Source of the DNA: an uncultured Dorea sp.
GTDB taxonomy: Bacteria > Bacillota > Clostridia > Lachnospirales > Lachnospiraceae
Reading direction: 5' to 3'
Assembly (NCBI GenBank): GCA_910584615.1
Contig: CAJUAM010000002.1
Coordinates: 1-64,000, forward strand
DNA: 64,000 nucleotides
The translations under genes were made by a program, and so were the position numbers. How positions within the stretch are numbered: the stretch's first letter is position 1; the number at the start of each line of letters is the position of its first letter. Shown here piece by piece: positions 8,614-17,204 of this stretch. A model generated the notes under the pieces. It searched no databases. It worked only from the letters and a program-made list of their open reading frames with translations, and was not told the DNA's origin.

Positions 8614-10102
8614 TTACCGGCACCTCCTGATATTTTCTAATCACAAAATACATTGTTGTTCCTGTTTCCTCCCGGCTCGTAGCCCAGATCTTCCCACCGT
8701 GTTCTTCGACGATCTTTTTCACGATTGAAAGTCCTATGCCGCTCCCGCCCTTGGATGAATTACGTGAAGTATCCGAGCGGTAAAAACGGTCAAAAATATT
8801 CGGCATATCCTTCGCCGCGATCCCTTTCCCATTATCTTCCAGCTCGACCTGTATAAAATCCCCCACATCCTTTATACGAAGATTGATCTTAGCCTTGGGC
8901 TTATCCATATATTTTAATGAATTATTGATAATATTATGGACTACTCTCTTAATCTGCTCCGCATCAGCTATTACCCTTACCTCTTCGTTTACATAATTAA
9001 AGAATCCAAATTCCACATTTTTCGATTCAAGTTCTAACAAAAGGTCTTCCGCGCAATCTTTAAAATATTCATTCACTGATATAATATTAAAATTATACGG
9101 AATTCTATTCGTATCTATCTTAGAATAAAATGTAAGTTCATTGATCAGTGTATCCATTTCATTTGCCTTATTGTAAATAGTCCGGATATATTTTTCCATC
9201 TTCTCAGGCGTATCCGCCACACCATCCATGATTCCTTCCGCATAGCCCTTGATCGCTGTTACAGGAGTCTTAAGATCATGGGAAATGTTGCTGATCAGCT
9301 CTTTATTTTCTTTGTCAAATGTAACCTTTTCTTCCGCATTGACCTTAAGGCGTCTCCGCATATCTTCAAGATCCATGCAAAGCTTTCCCAGTTCATCATC
9401 AGCTTCTGGGCAAAGCTCAAAGTCAAGGTTGCCTTCTTTAATATTCTCCGTTGCTGTCTGCATCTTTTTAAGAGGGCGCATAATACCTCTGTAAATCCAT
9501 ACGACTAAAAGACATGCGCTTAATATCAGCACGGTCACGATTCCAAAAAGCATATCAACAAAAAACTGCTCTACCTCCGGAATCACATTACTCACATCCG
9601 TAACGATAAAAGCACTTCCTTCCTCACCGCCCGGATACAAAAAATCAATCTGTCTCACCAATGACTGTGCATCACCGCCGAAATAAATACTATTTCCATG
9701 TGCCACATCAACCTCACCATATTTTGGAAGCTGTCCGATCACTGACTCAGCCTCATCAGAATCTGCTCCGATAAATACAATCGTATCACCTTTTCTCACA
9801 AGAAGATATGTCTTTTTTCCTTTCAGATTCTGATTAAATTCCTTTAGATAAGTCGCATCCTCCATGCGTTTTGGATCGTCCCTTACCACTTTTTTAAGTT
9901 CACGATAAGGCTTTTCCGCAAGCCTTGCCAGCACTTCTGTCGAATTCGACAGCGATTCTACCGTCGTCCCGCTGATCCCGTAAGTTCTGTCAATCACCCC
10001 AAGCTGCAGTTTCGCAAACACCACAACCAGTGTTATTGATAAAATAATTGGAATAATAGTAATAGTTAAAAAAGCAATGATAAGTCGGTTTCTTAATTTC
10101 AT
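8606..10102 (-). CDS. Membrane sensor histidine kinase
   Basis: A 498-residue sensor kinase with membrane helices at about 8-30 and 184-206 enclosing an extracytoplasmic sensing domain of roughly 150 residues, then a HAMP domain (about 207-260), the H-box NISHDLKTPV with phosphoacceptor H275, and the ATPase domain with DNGKGI, FDRFYR and GGSGIGLSIV motifs. ATG 10102 is preceded by CGGAGG. It overlaps its response regulator by 8 bases. The periplasmic domain suggests an extracellular or envelope signal, which I cannot name. Confidence 0.95.
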   Translation of the reverse strand: MKLRNRLIIAFLTITIIPIILSITLVVVFAKLQLGVIDRTYGISGTTVESLSNSTEVLARLAEKPYRELKKVVRDDPKRMEDATYLKEFNQNLKGKKTYLLVRKGDTIVFIGADSDEAESVIGQLPKYGEVDVAHGNSIYFGGDAQSLVRQIDFLYPGGEEGSAFIVTDVSNVIPEVEQFFVDMLFGIVTVLILSACLLVVWIYRGIMRPLKKMQTATENIKEGNLDFELCPEADDELGKLCMDLEDMRRRLKVNAEEKVTFDKENKELISNISHDLKTPVTAIKGYAEGIMDGVADTPEKMEKYIRTIYNKANEMDTLINELTFYSKIDTNRIPYNFNIISVNEYFKDCAEDLLLELESKNVEFGFFNYVNEEVRVIADAEQIKRVVHNIINNSLKYMDKPKAKINLRIKDVGDFIQVELEDNGKGIAAKDMPNIFDRFYRSDTSRNSSKGGSGIGLSIVKKIVEEHGGKIWATSREETGTTMYFVIRKYQEVPVNE

Positions 10103-10155
10103 AAGCTATCCTCCGGGTCAAATATGAAACCTTGTCTTTCATAGAAGTATAGCAT

Positions 10156-10184
10156 GAAAAAAGGCGCTTCACACGAAAGCGCCC
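10156..10184 (-). terminator. Rho-independent terminator of metK
   Basis: Minus-strand stem GGCGCTT / AAGCGCC followed by TTTTTT, 20 bases after the metK stop codon. Confidence 0.85.
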
Positions 10185-10203
10185 ATAAACATTTATTAAA
10201 TTT

Positions 10204-11391
10204 CTATAAAACAGCCTTTAAGATCTCTGCTTTATCTGTCTTCTCCCACGGCAGTTCAATATCTGTCCGTCCGAAATGTCCATAGCTTGCTGTCTGCTTA
10301 TAGATCGGCCTTCTAAGGTCGAGCATCTTGATGATCCCCGCTGGTCTCAGATCAAAATTATCTCTGATAACTTCCACAAGTCTTTCATCAGAAACCTTTC
10401 CTGTGCCGAATGTATCCACCATGATAGAAGTCGGATTCGCAACACCGATTGCATAAGACAGCTGAATCTCGCACTTATCAGCCAATCCTGCCGCCACGAT
10501 ATTTTTCGCTACATACCGTGCCGCATAAGCTGCTGACCGGTCAACTTTTGTGCAGTCCTTACCGGAAAACGCGCCGCCGCCATGCCGGGCCATCCCGCCA
10601 TAAGTGTCCACAATGATCTTACGCCCGGTAAGTCCGCTGTCGCCGTGAGGTCCGCCGATAACAAAACGTCCTGTAGGATTGATGAAGAATTTTGTGTTTT
10701 CATCTACCATACCCTCTGGAATCACTGTATCAAACACATATTTTTTAATATCCTTATGAATCTGTTCCTGACTTACATCCGGGTCATGCTGCGTCGACAA
10801 TACGACTGCATCAAGCCGCTTCGGATTACCATTTTCATCATACTCAACCGTTACCTGAGTCTTTCCGTCCGGTCTTAAATACTTAAGAGTTCCGTCCTTT
10901 CTGACATCCGTAAGTTTGATCGCAAGCTTATGTGCCAGCGAAATCGGATACGGCATAAGTTCTGGCGTCTCATTAGAAGCATATCCAAACATCATACCCT
11001 GATCGCCTGCCCCGATCGCCGCGATCTCTTCCTCAGACATCTTATTTTCCTTTGCCTCCAAAGCCTTATCAACACCCATAGCAATATCGCTTGACTGTTC
11101 GTCAATCGCAGTGATCACGCCGCAGGTCTCTGCATCAAAGCCATATTTTGCACGAGTGTAGCCAATGTCTTTAATCGTATCACGCACGATTTTCTGAATA
11201 TCTACATATGCATTCGTCGTAATCTCACCCATAACAAGTACAAGTCCTGTAGTCGTAGCTGTCTCACAAGCCACACGGCTCATAGGGTCCTGCGCCATAA
11301 GCGCATCTAAGATGGCATCCGAAATCTGATCACACATCTTATCCGGATGTCCCTCCGTAACTGATTCTGAAGTAAACAATCGTCTTTCCAT
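10204..11391 (-). CDS. metK: S-adenosylmethionine synthetase
   Basis: Makes S-adenosylmethionine from methionine and ATP. The 395-residue protein has the three-domain MetK fold with the ATP-binding GHPDK motif (14-18), the GAGDQG motif and the phosphate-binding GGGAFSGKD loop. ATG 11391 is preceded by AAAGGAG. It is monocistronic: a SAM-I riboswitch and its own promoter lie upstream and a strong terminator downstream, giving product feedback at transcription. Confidence 0.98.
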   Translation of the reverse strand: MERRLFTSESVTEGHPDKMCDQISDAILDALMAQDPMSRVACETATTTGLVLVMGEITTNAYVDIQKIVRDTIKDIGYTRAKYGFDAETCGVITAIDEQSSDIAMGVDKALEAKENKMSEEEIAAIGAGDQGMMFGYASNETPELMPYPISLAHKLAIKLTDVRKDGTLKYLRPDGKTQVTVEYDENGNPKRLDAVVLSTQHDPDVSQEQIHKDIKKYVFDTVIPEGMVDENTKFFINPTGRFVIGGPHGDSGLTGRKIIVDTYGGMARHGGGAFSGKDCTKVDRSAAYAARYVAKNIVAAGLADKCEIQLSYAIGVANPTSIMVDTFGTGKVSDERLVEVIRDNFDLRPAGIIKMLDLRRPIYKQTASYGHFGRTDIELPWEKTDKAEILKAVL

Positions 11392-11464
11392 CTTTGTTCT
11401 CCTTTCTTAACTAGAAGAGGTATCTTTCGCGCCCCTTCAGCATCCTTTCTCTCCGGGCAGCCAT

Positions 11465-11496
11465 TAAAAAAACAGCCACGCAAAGCGGACTGTTTT
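11465..11496 (-). terminator. SAM riboswitch expression-platform terminator
   Basis: Minus-strand hairpin AACAGTCC / GGCTGTT followed by a run of seven T's, located between the aptamer and metK. It is expected to form when SAM is bound, ending transcription. Confidence 0.85.
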
Positions 11497-11513
11497 ATAT
11501 TCTCATAAACCAA

Positions 11514-11617
11514 TCCTCTTATTGTTCGATCACTCGCTCAGGTTGGCACCTTCCCGCACTTAGGGGGTTGCCGCAGCTTCACAGATCCTTTGTATCTCCA
11601 CTGCTCTGAATAAGAGA
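11514..11617 (-). ncRNA. SAM-I (S-box) riboswitch upstream of metK
   Basis: On the minus strand the P1 stem is CTCTTATT / AATAAGAG and the core contains CTGTGAAGC, GCGGCAACC and GGTGCCAACCTG, all diagnostic S-box elements. It is followed by a terminator hairpin and metK. It senses S-adenosylmethionine and should switch metK off when the product is abundant. Confidence 0.95.
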
Positions 11618-11650
11618 AAGTTTGCGGTATTTAATTTGTCTACAAATATG

Positions 11651-11679
11651 ACTTTACTCGCTTTTCATAGGAATGTCAA
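11651..11679 (-). promoter_or_regulatory. Sigma-A promoter of the metK riboswitch transcript
   Basis: Minus-strand TTGACA (11679-11674), 17-base spacer, TAAAGT (11656-11651), placing the start of transcription about 30 bases upstream of the riboswitch P1 stem. Confidence 0.7.
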
Positions 11680-11803
11680 TATTTAATTTATATATTTATT
11701 CGCCTCTTTTTGTCCTGAACCCCTTTTGAAGTTGTTTTGAACGCTCATATTATTAACCCTTCATTTATAACAAATATTATGGCGGAACATATTTCTCATT
11801 AAA

Positions 11804-11858
11804 TATTTAGAAATCCTAAATAATACTTGACTAAAGTAATCTTATATAATAGTATAAT
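11804..11858 (+). promoter_or_regulatory. Promoter-like region with palindrome, accessory island
   Basis: A perfect 7-bp inverted repeat TATTTAG / CTAAATA with a 5-base gap (11804-11822) sits 4 bases upstream of TTGACT (11827-11832). TATAAT occurs twice downstream (11845 and 11853), at spacings of 12 and 20, so the exact -10 is uncertain. The palindrome could be an operator. The rest of 11680-12016 is very AT-rich and holds no recognisable gene. Confidence 0.4.
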
Positions 11859-12016
11859 ATTATAGTTAATAAGAGAAAGGGATCAGTCCAATGATAATTA
11901 GATAATAGCATCTTATAAGCCCACCGAAATGGATGGTTTTGAAAATTATTAGATAAATTAATTACTTAAAATATAACATATGGCGATAACTATACACTAA
12001 AAAGGAGGCACACTTT

Positions 12017-12808
12017 ATGAAAAAAAATCGGAAACAAAGATTAGCAATTACATTAGTGGTAAGCATATTGCTTTCAGCAGGCGCTAAATCTGTACAAGTG
12101 AATGCAACAGATTATGACAGTTTAGAAAAAGCAGTATTACAGGTAGAATCTGAGAGTCCTGTTATGAAAATCGAAAAAGGAGAAAACCAATTCCAACAAG
12201 TGCTTGACAGAATTGACGAAAAAAAGGAATTTACAAAAGAAGAATTATCAAAAATCTCTGAGGTAGCAACAATTCAAACAAGAACATTCCTTGAAGATAA
12301 CATGGAGATTACGGAGCGTATACTAGAGCCAAAAGAGAATTTGGCAACCATAATCAGAGAAGATGGAAGTACAGAATATATAAACAAGAAAGTCGTTTAT
12401 AGTTCTGTTAAAAATGTCGGAACCACTTCTAGTACAGCTACAATAAACAAGGTTTATTTTAAGACTGAATTAACCTATTTTCACTTTAATGGAGGAAATA
12501 GGGGGCACAAATATGTAAAATTAATTCGAACCGATTGCCGCATTAATAGCGGATCCTCTAATTTGAGTACCCTTCAGGCTACTTATAGCGCCAGTGGCAC
12601 ACAATTCAATGAAAACGCAAAAAGGATTAAAACAGGAAGCGAATCAGGTGCCAGCCGGATTCATAAAGTAAGCGGAAACGGTCTATATACCTATCAGACA
12701 GCAACCAAGTATTATTATAATTTGGCAGCAACCAATAATGTAATCAAAGTAACAATGAAATTGAAATTTAAGACTGGAACAATCAAAAAGTATAATATAA
12801 AGATATAA
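12017..12808 (+). CDS. Secreted protein of unknown function
   Basis: A 263-residue protein with a clear signal peptide: basic MKKNRKQR, hydrophobic core and cleavage likely after VNA at residue 30. The mature part begins with a charged, Glu/Lys-rich helical segment (to about residue 110), followed by a Ser/Thr/Tyr-rich, probably beta-rich C-terminal half with few acidic residues. There is no LPxTG-type anchor and no cysteine except one in the C-terminal half. ATG 12017 is preceded by AAGGAGG. The gene is AT-rich, oriented against its neighbours and followed by a small membrane protein gene, suggesting acquisition by transfer. I do not recognise a family. Confidence 0.8.
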   Translation: MKKNRKQRLAITLVVSILLSAGAKSVQVNATDYDSLEKAVLQVESESPVMKIEKGENQFQQVLDRIDEKKEFTKEELSKISEVATIQTRTFLEDNMEITERILEPKENLATIIREDGSTEYINKKVVYSSVKNVGTTSSTATINKVYFKTELTYFHFNGGNRGHKYVKLIRTDCRINSGSSNLSTLQATYSASGTQFNENAKRIKTGSESGASRIHKVSGNGLYTYQTATKYYYNLAATNNVIKVTMKLKFKTGTIKKYNIKI

Positions 12809-12847
12809 TACAAAAAAGGAATCTTTAGATAAAAAGAAAGGAGAGTC

Positions 12848-13300
12848 ATGAAAAAATATGCGATTCTAATCGGGATATATGCGTTAAGTATTATTTATAT
12901 GATTGCCTATGTAATGCCGATCATTGCATTTAATACAGGTGTATACGAAGATTTTTTCTCTAAGCATTATTCACTTTACTATTATGGTCTGCCTGTCGTC
13001 AGTTTCATATTTTATGTTTTATTTGGGATATCAGCCATTTGTTTCAGCAAGAAACCAAAGCAGACGAAACAAGAGATTATTATTGATCTGCTTTTGATTG
13101 ATTTTCCGGCCATATTGGGTGTAACGTGTTATTTTTGGCAGGGAATAATATACAATACCCTTCATGAAAGTTCGCTGCGCGGCTCGTGGCTGGATCTGTT
13201 TCTGATAGACGAACATTTCCGTGAGAGTTTCCTAATCATCGGAAGCCTTATGCTGGGAGTAGAAATTACTCGGTATATCAGCCATTTTAAATATAAGTAA
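12848..13300 (+). CDS. Small integral membrane protein, unknown function
   Basis: A 150-residue protein with about four hydrophobic helices (near residues 5-27, 43-63, 76-96 and 124-142) and no recognised motif. ATG 12848 is preceded by AAAGGAGAG. It lies 39 bases after the secreted-protein gene and is probably co-transcribed with it; the pair ends at a strong hairpin terminator. A role linked to the secreted protein, such as tethering or immunity, is only a guess from adjacency. Confidence 0.75.
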   Translation: MKKYAILIGIYALSIIYMIAYVMPIIAFNTGVYEDFFSKHYSLYYYGLPVVSFIFYVLFGISAICFSKKPKQTKQEIIIDLLLIDFPAILGVTCYFWQGIIYNTLHESSLRGSWLDLFLIDEHFRESFLIIGSLMLGVEITRYISHFKYK

Positions 13301-13351
13301 GAGCTTACGGAGAACGAAAAACTAACTTCCATATAATCAACCGATAAACAC

Positions 13352-13397
13352 AAGGTGCAGAGTCTGATCCGATCATGATCAGAAGCTCTGCACCTTT
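13352..13397. terminator. Bidirectional terminator between convergent operons
   Basis: Long hairpin with outer arms AAGGTGCAGAG / CTCTGCACCTT and inner arms TGATC / GATCA, with T-runs at both ends. It lies between the plus-strand membrane protein gene and the 3' end of ecfT on the minus strand and can serve both. Confidence 0.85.
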
Positions 13398-13416
13398 TAC
13401 TGAATGCTCAAAAGTA

Positions 13417-14223
13417 TCAATATATATTCGCAATTCTCATTCCCATCACTCCTGCCAGAAATAAAAACATCAGCACATACGCGATTCTGTCACCGGAATG
13501 ATAAACGAGCGGATACATTCTGGAAGTCTCTCCCTCTCCGCTGTAACCCCTCGCTTCCATTGCCATTGCAAGGTCAGAGGCTCTCCTCACGGCAGAAAGA
13601 AACAGCGGCAGCAATAAAGAAAATACATTTCTGCATTTTTTCCAAACAGAACATTTTTCAAATTCCACGCCTCTGGAAGCCTGCGCATCCATCAGCATAT
13701 TTGTCTCCTCAATCAAGATCGGGATAAACCGAAACGCAATCATAACAATAACGGCCATATCATGTATCGGAACATGTATCTTCGAAAGGAAACCAAGCGC
13801 TTTCTCAAGTCCGTCCGCCAGCTCCCGCGGAGTAGATGTGTATGACAGAAGAGAAGCCCCTGTAATCATCAGCGCAATTCTGACCGTAAGGCTGACTGCC
13901 TTTGTTAGACCCTCTTTTGTAATAGTAAATATCCAAAACTGCGCCATCGGCATTCCCGGCGTACTGATCAGCCGAAAAACGAATGTGAACACCAGAAGGA
14001 TAATAATCCCTTTCAGTCCCTTCAGCAAATGACTATACGGAATCTTTGCAAAACGGTAAAGCGCCAGAATCACCACGAAAAGCAAAAGGTACCACCATGG
14101 ATTTTTCACAAGGAACAATGCCACGATATAGACCAATACACCCATCAGCTTTGTCCGGGGATCCAGACTATGAACAGCGGAATCCTGCGCATAATATTGT
14201 CCGATCGTAATATCACGGATCAT
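13417..14223 (-). CDS. ecfT: ECF transporter transmembrane protein EcfT
   Basis: The scaffold subunit that couples the two ATPases to the substrate-binding S component in energy-coupling factor vitamin transporters. The 268-residue protein has about five to six hydrophobic segments and the two Arg-containing coupling motifs (ASRGVEFE and EARGYSGEG) that dock into the ATPase grooves. ATG 14223 is preceded by AGGAGGAG, and its start overlaps the ecfA2 stop by 4 bases (ATGA). It is the last gene of the five-gene ECF operon. Confidence 0.94.
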   Translation of the reverse strand: MIRDITIGQYYAQDSAVHSLDPRTKLMGVLVYIVALFLVKNPWWYLLLFVVILALYRFAKIPYSHLLKGLKGIIILLVFTFVFRLISTPGMPMAQFWIFTITKEGLTKAVSLTVRIALMITGASLLSYTSTPRELADGLEKALGFLSKIHVPIHDMAVIVMIAFRFIPILIEETNMLMDAQASRGVEFEKCSVWKKCRNVFSLLLPLFLSAVRRASDLAMAMEARGYSGEGETSRMYPLVYHSGDRIAYVLMFLFLAGVMGMRIANIY

Positions 14224-15080
14224 TCCTCTCCTCCTAACTTCCGAAGCACTTCCATTATCATGTCTTCTGCTTCTTTTACATTTATTACGGGATTCTCCAA
14301 GGGGAAGCCTGCCCGGATCAGCTTTTGCGTGACAGATGTTATCTGCGGTACATCCATATTTATCCGTCGCAAAAGTTCTGTTTTCGCAAAGACTTCCTGC
14401 GGTGTACCGGAAAGAATTAATTTCCCCTCATGGAGCACCAGTACCTTATTCGCGTAACAGGCAACATCCTCCATATGATGTGATACAAGCACGATTGCAA
14501 TATTACGTGTCTTTCTTATCTTTTCTACCAGTTCAAAGACCATATATTTTGTCTTTGGATCAAGTCCTGCCGCCGGCTCATCCATCACTAAGATCTTTGG
14601 CTGCATCGCAAGGATCCCTGCTATTGCCACACACCTCTTCTGCCCGCCTGACAATTCAAATGGACTTACATAATAATATGATTCATCAATCCCAACAATC
14701 TCAAGGCACTCTTTTGCAGACTTTTCCGCTTCTTCTTTTGTCATCCCAAGGTTAATCGGTCCAAAACAGACATCTGCAAGCACTGTCTTCCCAAACAGCT
14801 GCTGTTCCGGGTATTGGAATACAAGTCCGACTTCTTTCCTAAGCTTAGACAGCACATACTTTCTACCATAAATATTCTGCCCCCAAAAATATACCATACC
14901 GGAATCTGCCTTTAAGAGTCCATTCAAATGTTTAATGAGCGTTGTTTTTCCCGAACCAGAAGTGCCGATCAGACCAATGAATTCTCCTTCCTGTATATCA
15001 AAGGAAATATCATCGAGAACTTTACATTCATCTACCGTCTTTTTTGCATATGTAAACTTAAGATGCTCCACCTTCATCAT
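14220..15080 (-). CDS. ecfA2: ECF transporter ATPase EcfA2
   Basis: ATP-hydrolysing subunit of the ECF transporter. Visible are Walker A GTSGSGKTT, Q-loop VFQYPEQQLF, signature ELSGGQKRCVAIAG and Walker B ILVMDEPAAGLDP; the C-terminal extension is of the Ecf type. I chose ATG 15080 (286 residues), which has GGGAGG 9 bases upstream and begins 1 base after the ecfA1 stop; a longer frame starts inside ecfA1. The next ATG in frame (15077) is equally near. Confidence 0.95.
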   Translation of the reverse strand: MMKVEHLKFTYAKKTVDECKVLDDISFDIQEGEFIGLIGTSGSGKTTLIKHLNGLLKADSGMVYFWGQNIYGRKYVLSKLRKEVGLVFQYPEQQLFGKTVLADVCFGPINLGMTKEEAEKSAKECLEIVGIDESYYYVSPFELSGGQKRCVAIAGILAMQPKILVMDEPAAGLDPKTKYMVFELVEKIRKTRNIAIVLVSHHMEDVACYANKVLVLHEGKLILSGTPQEVFAKTELLRRINMDVPQITSVTQKLIRAGFPLENPVINVKEAEDMIMEVLRKLGGEE

Positions 15081-15081
15081 C

Positions 15082-15951
15082 TCAGCAGTCCTCCCAGATG
15101 TTGTCATTATTGTATATCCTCATCATCTCAGTTACGAACTGATCTTCTGTCAGTACAGGTGTTTTTATCGGAACTCCCTGTTTTTTCAACCTCCATGCCA
15201 GTTCTGTCACCTGCGGCACATCCATCTTTACCTCTTTAAGAAGGCCGATGTCATCAAAAAGTTCTTTTGGCGTTCCTTCTTTGATGACATGTCCCTGATT
15301 CATTAAAATGATCTTATCCGCGCCTACCACCTCATCTGTATGATGCGTAATCAGGATGATTGTGATATGAGCCTCTTTATTCAGCTTGTTTATTACATTT
15401 ATGACTTCTTTCCTCGCAGCAGGATCAAGCATTGCCGTAGGCTCATCCAGCACAATGCATTTTGGCGTCCCCGCCAAAGCTGAGGCAATTGCCACCCTCT
15501 GTTTCTGTCCGCCCGACAGACGCAGCGGAGAAATCTTTCTTTTATGCAGCAAACCAACAGCCCTAAGGCTGTCGGCTACTTTCTCCTGTATTACTTTGGA
15601 CGGCAGATTATTATTTTCGGGACCAAAGGCGACATCTTCCTCCACGCTGGTCCCCACAATCTGATTATCAGGATTTTGAAAAACCATTCCGACCATACTC
15701 CGAATGTTCCATAATGCTTTTACATCTTTTGTATCCTTCCCGTCAATCCATACCGTTCCTTCATCTGGCAGCAGTAAAACATTCAGGTGTTTTGCAAGCG
15801 TAGACTTTCCAGAACCATTCGGCCCCAGAACTGCAACCATCTGACCAGGGGATATATCCAAGCTTACATCATCTAAAACCGTTTTTTTACTTTTCTTAGT
15901 ATCAGATTCCCATATGGTATATCTGTGAACCAGATTTTTAACATTTATCAT
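15082..15951 (-). CDS. ecfA1: ECF transporter ATPase EcfA1
   Basis: The second ATPase of the heterodimer. Walker A GPNGSGKST, Q-loop VFQNPDNQIV, signature LSGGQKQRVAIASAL and Walker B CIVLDEPTAMLDP are all intact in a 289-residue protein. The order EcfA1-EcfA2-EcfT is the usual Firmicutes arrangement. Here an S component and a desulfidase-like gene precede it instead of ribosomal protein genes. The start at 15951 has a weak ribosome site and is probably coupled to the S-component gene 10 bases upstream. Confidence 0.95.
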   Translation of the reverse strand: MINVKNLVHRYTIWESDTKKSKKTVLDDVSLDISPGQMVAVLGPNGSGKSTLAKHLNVLLLPDEGTVWIDGKDTKDVKALWNIRSMVGMVFQNPDNQIVGTSVEEDVAFGPENNNLPSKVIQEKVADSLRAVGLLHKRKISPLRLSGGQKQRVAIASALAGTPKCIVLDEPTAMLDPAARKEVINVINKLNKEAHITIILITHHTDEVVGADKIILMNQGHVIKEGTPKELFDDIGLLKEVKMDVPQVTELAWRLKKQGVPIKTPVLTEDQFVTEMMRIYNNDNIWEDC

Positions 15952-15961
15952 AACTAATCAT

Positions 15962-16522
15962 CTATGCTTCCTTTTTGAAATTCTCTAAAAACCGCATCGG
16001 GATCGCTTTGATCAGCGCCCAGCCAACAATACACGTTCCCACCTTGTCAATCAGATTAGATGCGACATTTCTCAAAAATGAAGCCTGGAAAATATCTTTA
16101 CCGGCCTGAACAAGTGACATAACAAGCACATCTGATGCAGAACCATTTAATCCGCCGTACACATAGATTCCGATCGGTGTCCCAATCGCAGGACACACAA
16201 AGCTTAGTACCAAACCAGTAATCACCGCGCTGACAATTGTAAATTTGAACTTCTTAGCCACCAGACCTACAATAAGTCCCACTGCCATATTAACAAGGCA
16301 GAATGGAATGTCTGACACACTGTACATCAATCCGGTAATGATATTACTCAGCGCGCCTACGATAATTCCCGGAACAGGTCCAATGATCGCTGCTGAAAGC
16401 ACCGTTCCCAGCGTATCCAGATAAAGCGGAATCCCCAATGCTGATGTAACGATACCAAGAACAATGTTCATGGCAACGCATATTCCGCAAAATGCTACTA
16501 CATAGACTTTTCTGTTTCTCAT
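15962..16522 (-). CDS. ECF transporter S component (substrate-binding membrane protein), CD3073-like
   Basis: A 186-residue, six-helix hydrophobic protein of the ECF S-component type, with the LYLDTLGTVLSAAIIGP segment after helix 1 and glycine-rich packing stretches (GIIVGALSNIITGL). It lies in an operon with EcfA1A2T and 3 bases after a TudS-like desulfidase gene. This pairing matches, from memory, the adjacent Clostridioides difficile CD3072/CD3073 families. The substrate is unassigned; context suggests a thiolated nucleobase or related sulfur compound (inference). Confidence 0.82.
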   Translation of the reverse strand: MRNRKVYVVAFCGICVAMNIVLGIVTSALGIPLYLDTLGTVLSAAIIGPVPGIIVGALSNIITGLMYSVSDIPFCLVNMAVGLIVGLVAKKFKFTIVSAVITGLVLSFVCPAIGTPIGIYVYGGLNGSASDVLVMSLVQAGKDIFQASFLRNVASNLIDKVGTCIVGWALIKAIPMRFLENFKKEA

Positions 16523-16525
16523 TTT

Positions 16526-17092
16526 TTAATCCTCTCTTCTCTCATTTCTTTTGATTCCGGAAAGCTTTTTGACTGCTTCATCCATGCTGATAATAGAAAC
16601 AGCCATGGCTCTTGATTCTAATTCTTTTTCTAATATCTCCATAAAGACCCCCGGTCCGCTGACTGCCTTGCAGGTATTTTTCATCGCTTCGATCGAACTG
16701 ACGTCCCCAGACAGTTCGCCGCCCCATTTTCCGCTGCACGTCATATGGTAACCGCAGCTTGGGCTTCCTTCTACAGATACAATACCTATCACCTGATATT
16801 CTTCAGGATATCTAAGATATTCTTCTATCTGCCGCAAGATAGGATACAGCATTTTCCGGCACTCTTCATAATAATGCGGATGCATAAACTGTTCTTTCAC
16901 ATGTCCCCATCTGCGCGAACCATAAATAATAAATTCCGGACACGGAAGCTGCAATAACTGGACATCTTTTTCCATAGCACTGCGGATAAGCCTGTCCCTT
17001 TCTTCATATTCTTTTTTAAGTTCCTGTTCATCCATCGCAACTTTTGAAGCTGTGTTCAGAATACAGTGTGATATTATCAAAAGATATTTCAT
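16526..17092 (-). CDS. TudS-related putative desulfidase (CD3072-like, DUF523 relative)
   Basis: A 188-residue cytoplasmic protein resembling DUF523/TudS thiouracil desulfidases, which use a [4Fe-4S] cluster held by three cysteines to remove sulfur from thiolated substrates. Counting from the first methionine of the longer frame, cysteines stand in SHCILN (C12), LPCPE (C53) and GSPSCG (C115), matching the three-ligand pattern. I place the start at ATG 17092 because AAGGAG lies 7 bases upstream; ATG 17098 is too close to it. First gene of the ECF operon. Activity and substrate are inferred from family. Confidence 0.78.
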   Translation of the reverse strand: MKYLLIISHCILNTASKVAMDEQELKKEYEERDRLIRSAMEKDVQLLQLPCPEFIIYGSRRWGHVKEQFMHPHYYEECRKMLYPILRQIEEYLRYPEEYQVIGIVSVEGSPSCGYHMTCSGKWGGELSGDVSSIEAMKNTCKAVSGPGVFMEILEKELESRAMAVSIISMDEAVKKLSGIKRNERRED

Positions 17093-17120
17093 GACCATTC
17101 TCCTTCCGCTGTCAGAAGAA

Positions 17121-17150
17121 ATTATACCATGTATGCTTTATCACCTCCAA
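17121..17150 (-). promoter_or_regulatory. Promoter of the desulfidase-ECF operon
   Basis: Minus-strand TTGGAG (17150-17145), 18-base spacer, perfect TATAAT (17126-17121), about 30 bases upstream of the desulfidase start. The -35 is weak. I see no riboswitch in the short leader. Confidence 0.5.
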
Positions 17151-17204
17151 TTGATTCCTATGATATAACGCCCATGTTTATTGAAATCATCTATATGTCT
17201 TGAT

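Noticed and set aside
11827..11858. A strict sigma-A promoter with TTGACT and TATAAT
   Set aside because: The two TATAAT copies lie at spacings of 12 and 20 bases; neither is optimal, so only a promoter-like region is reported.
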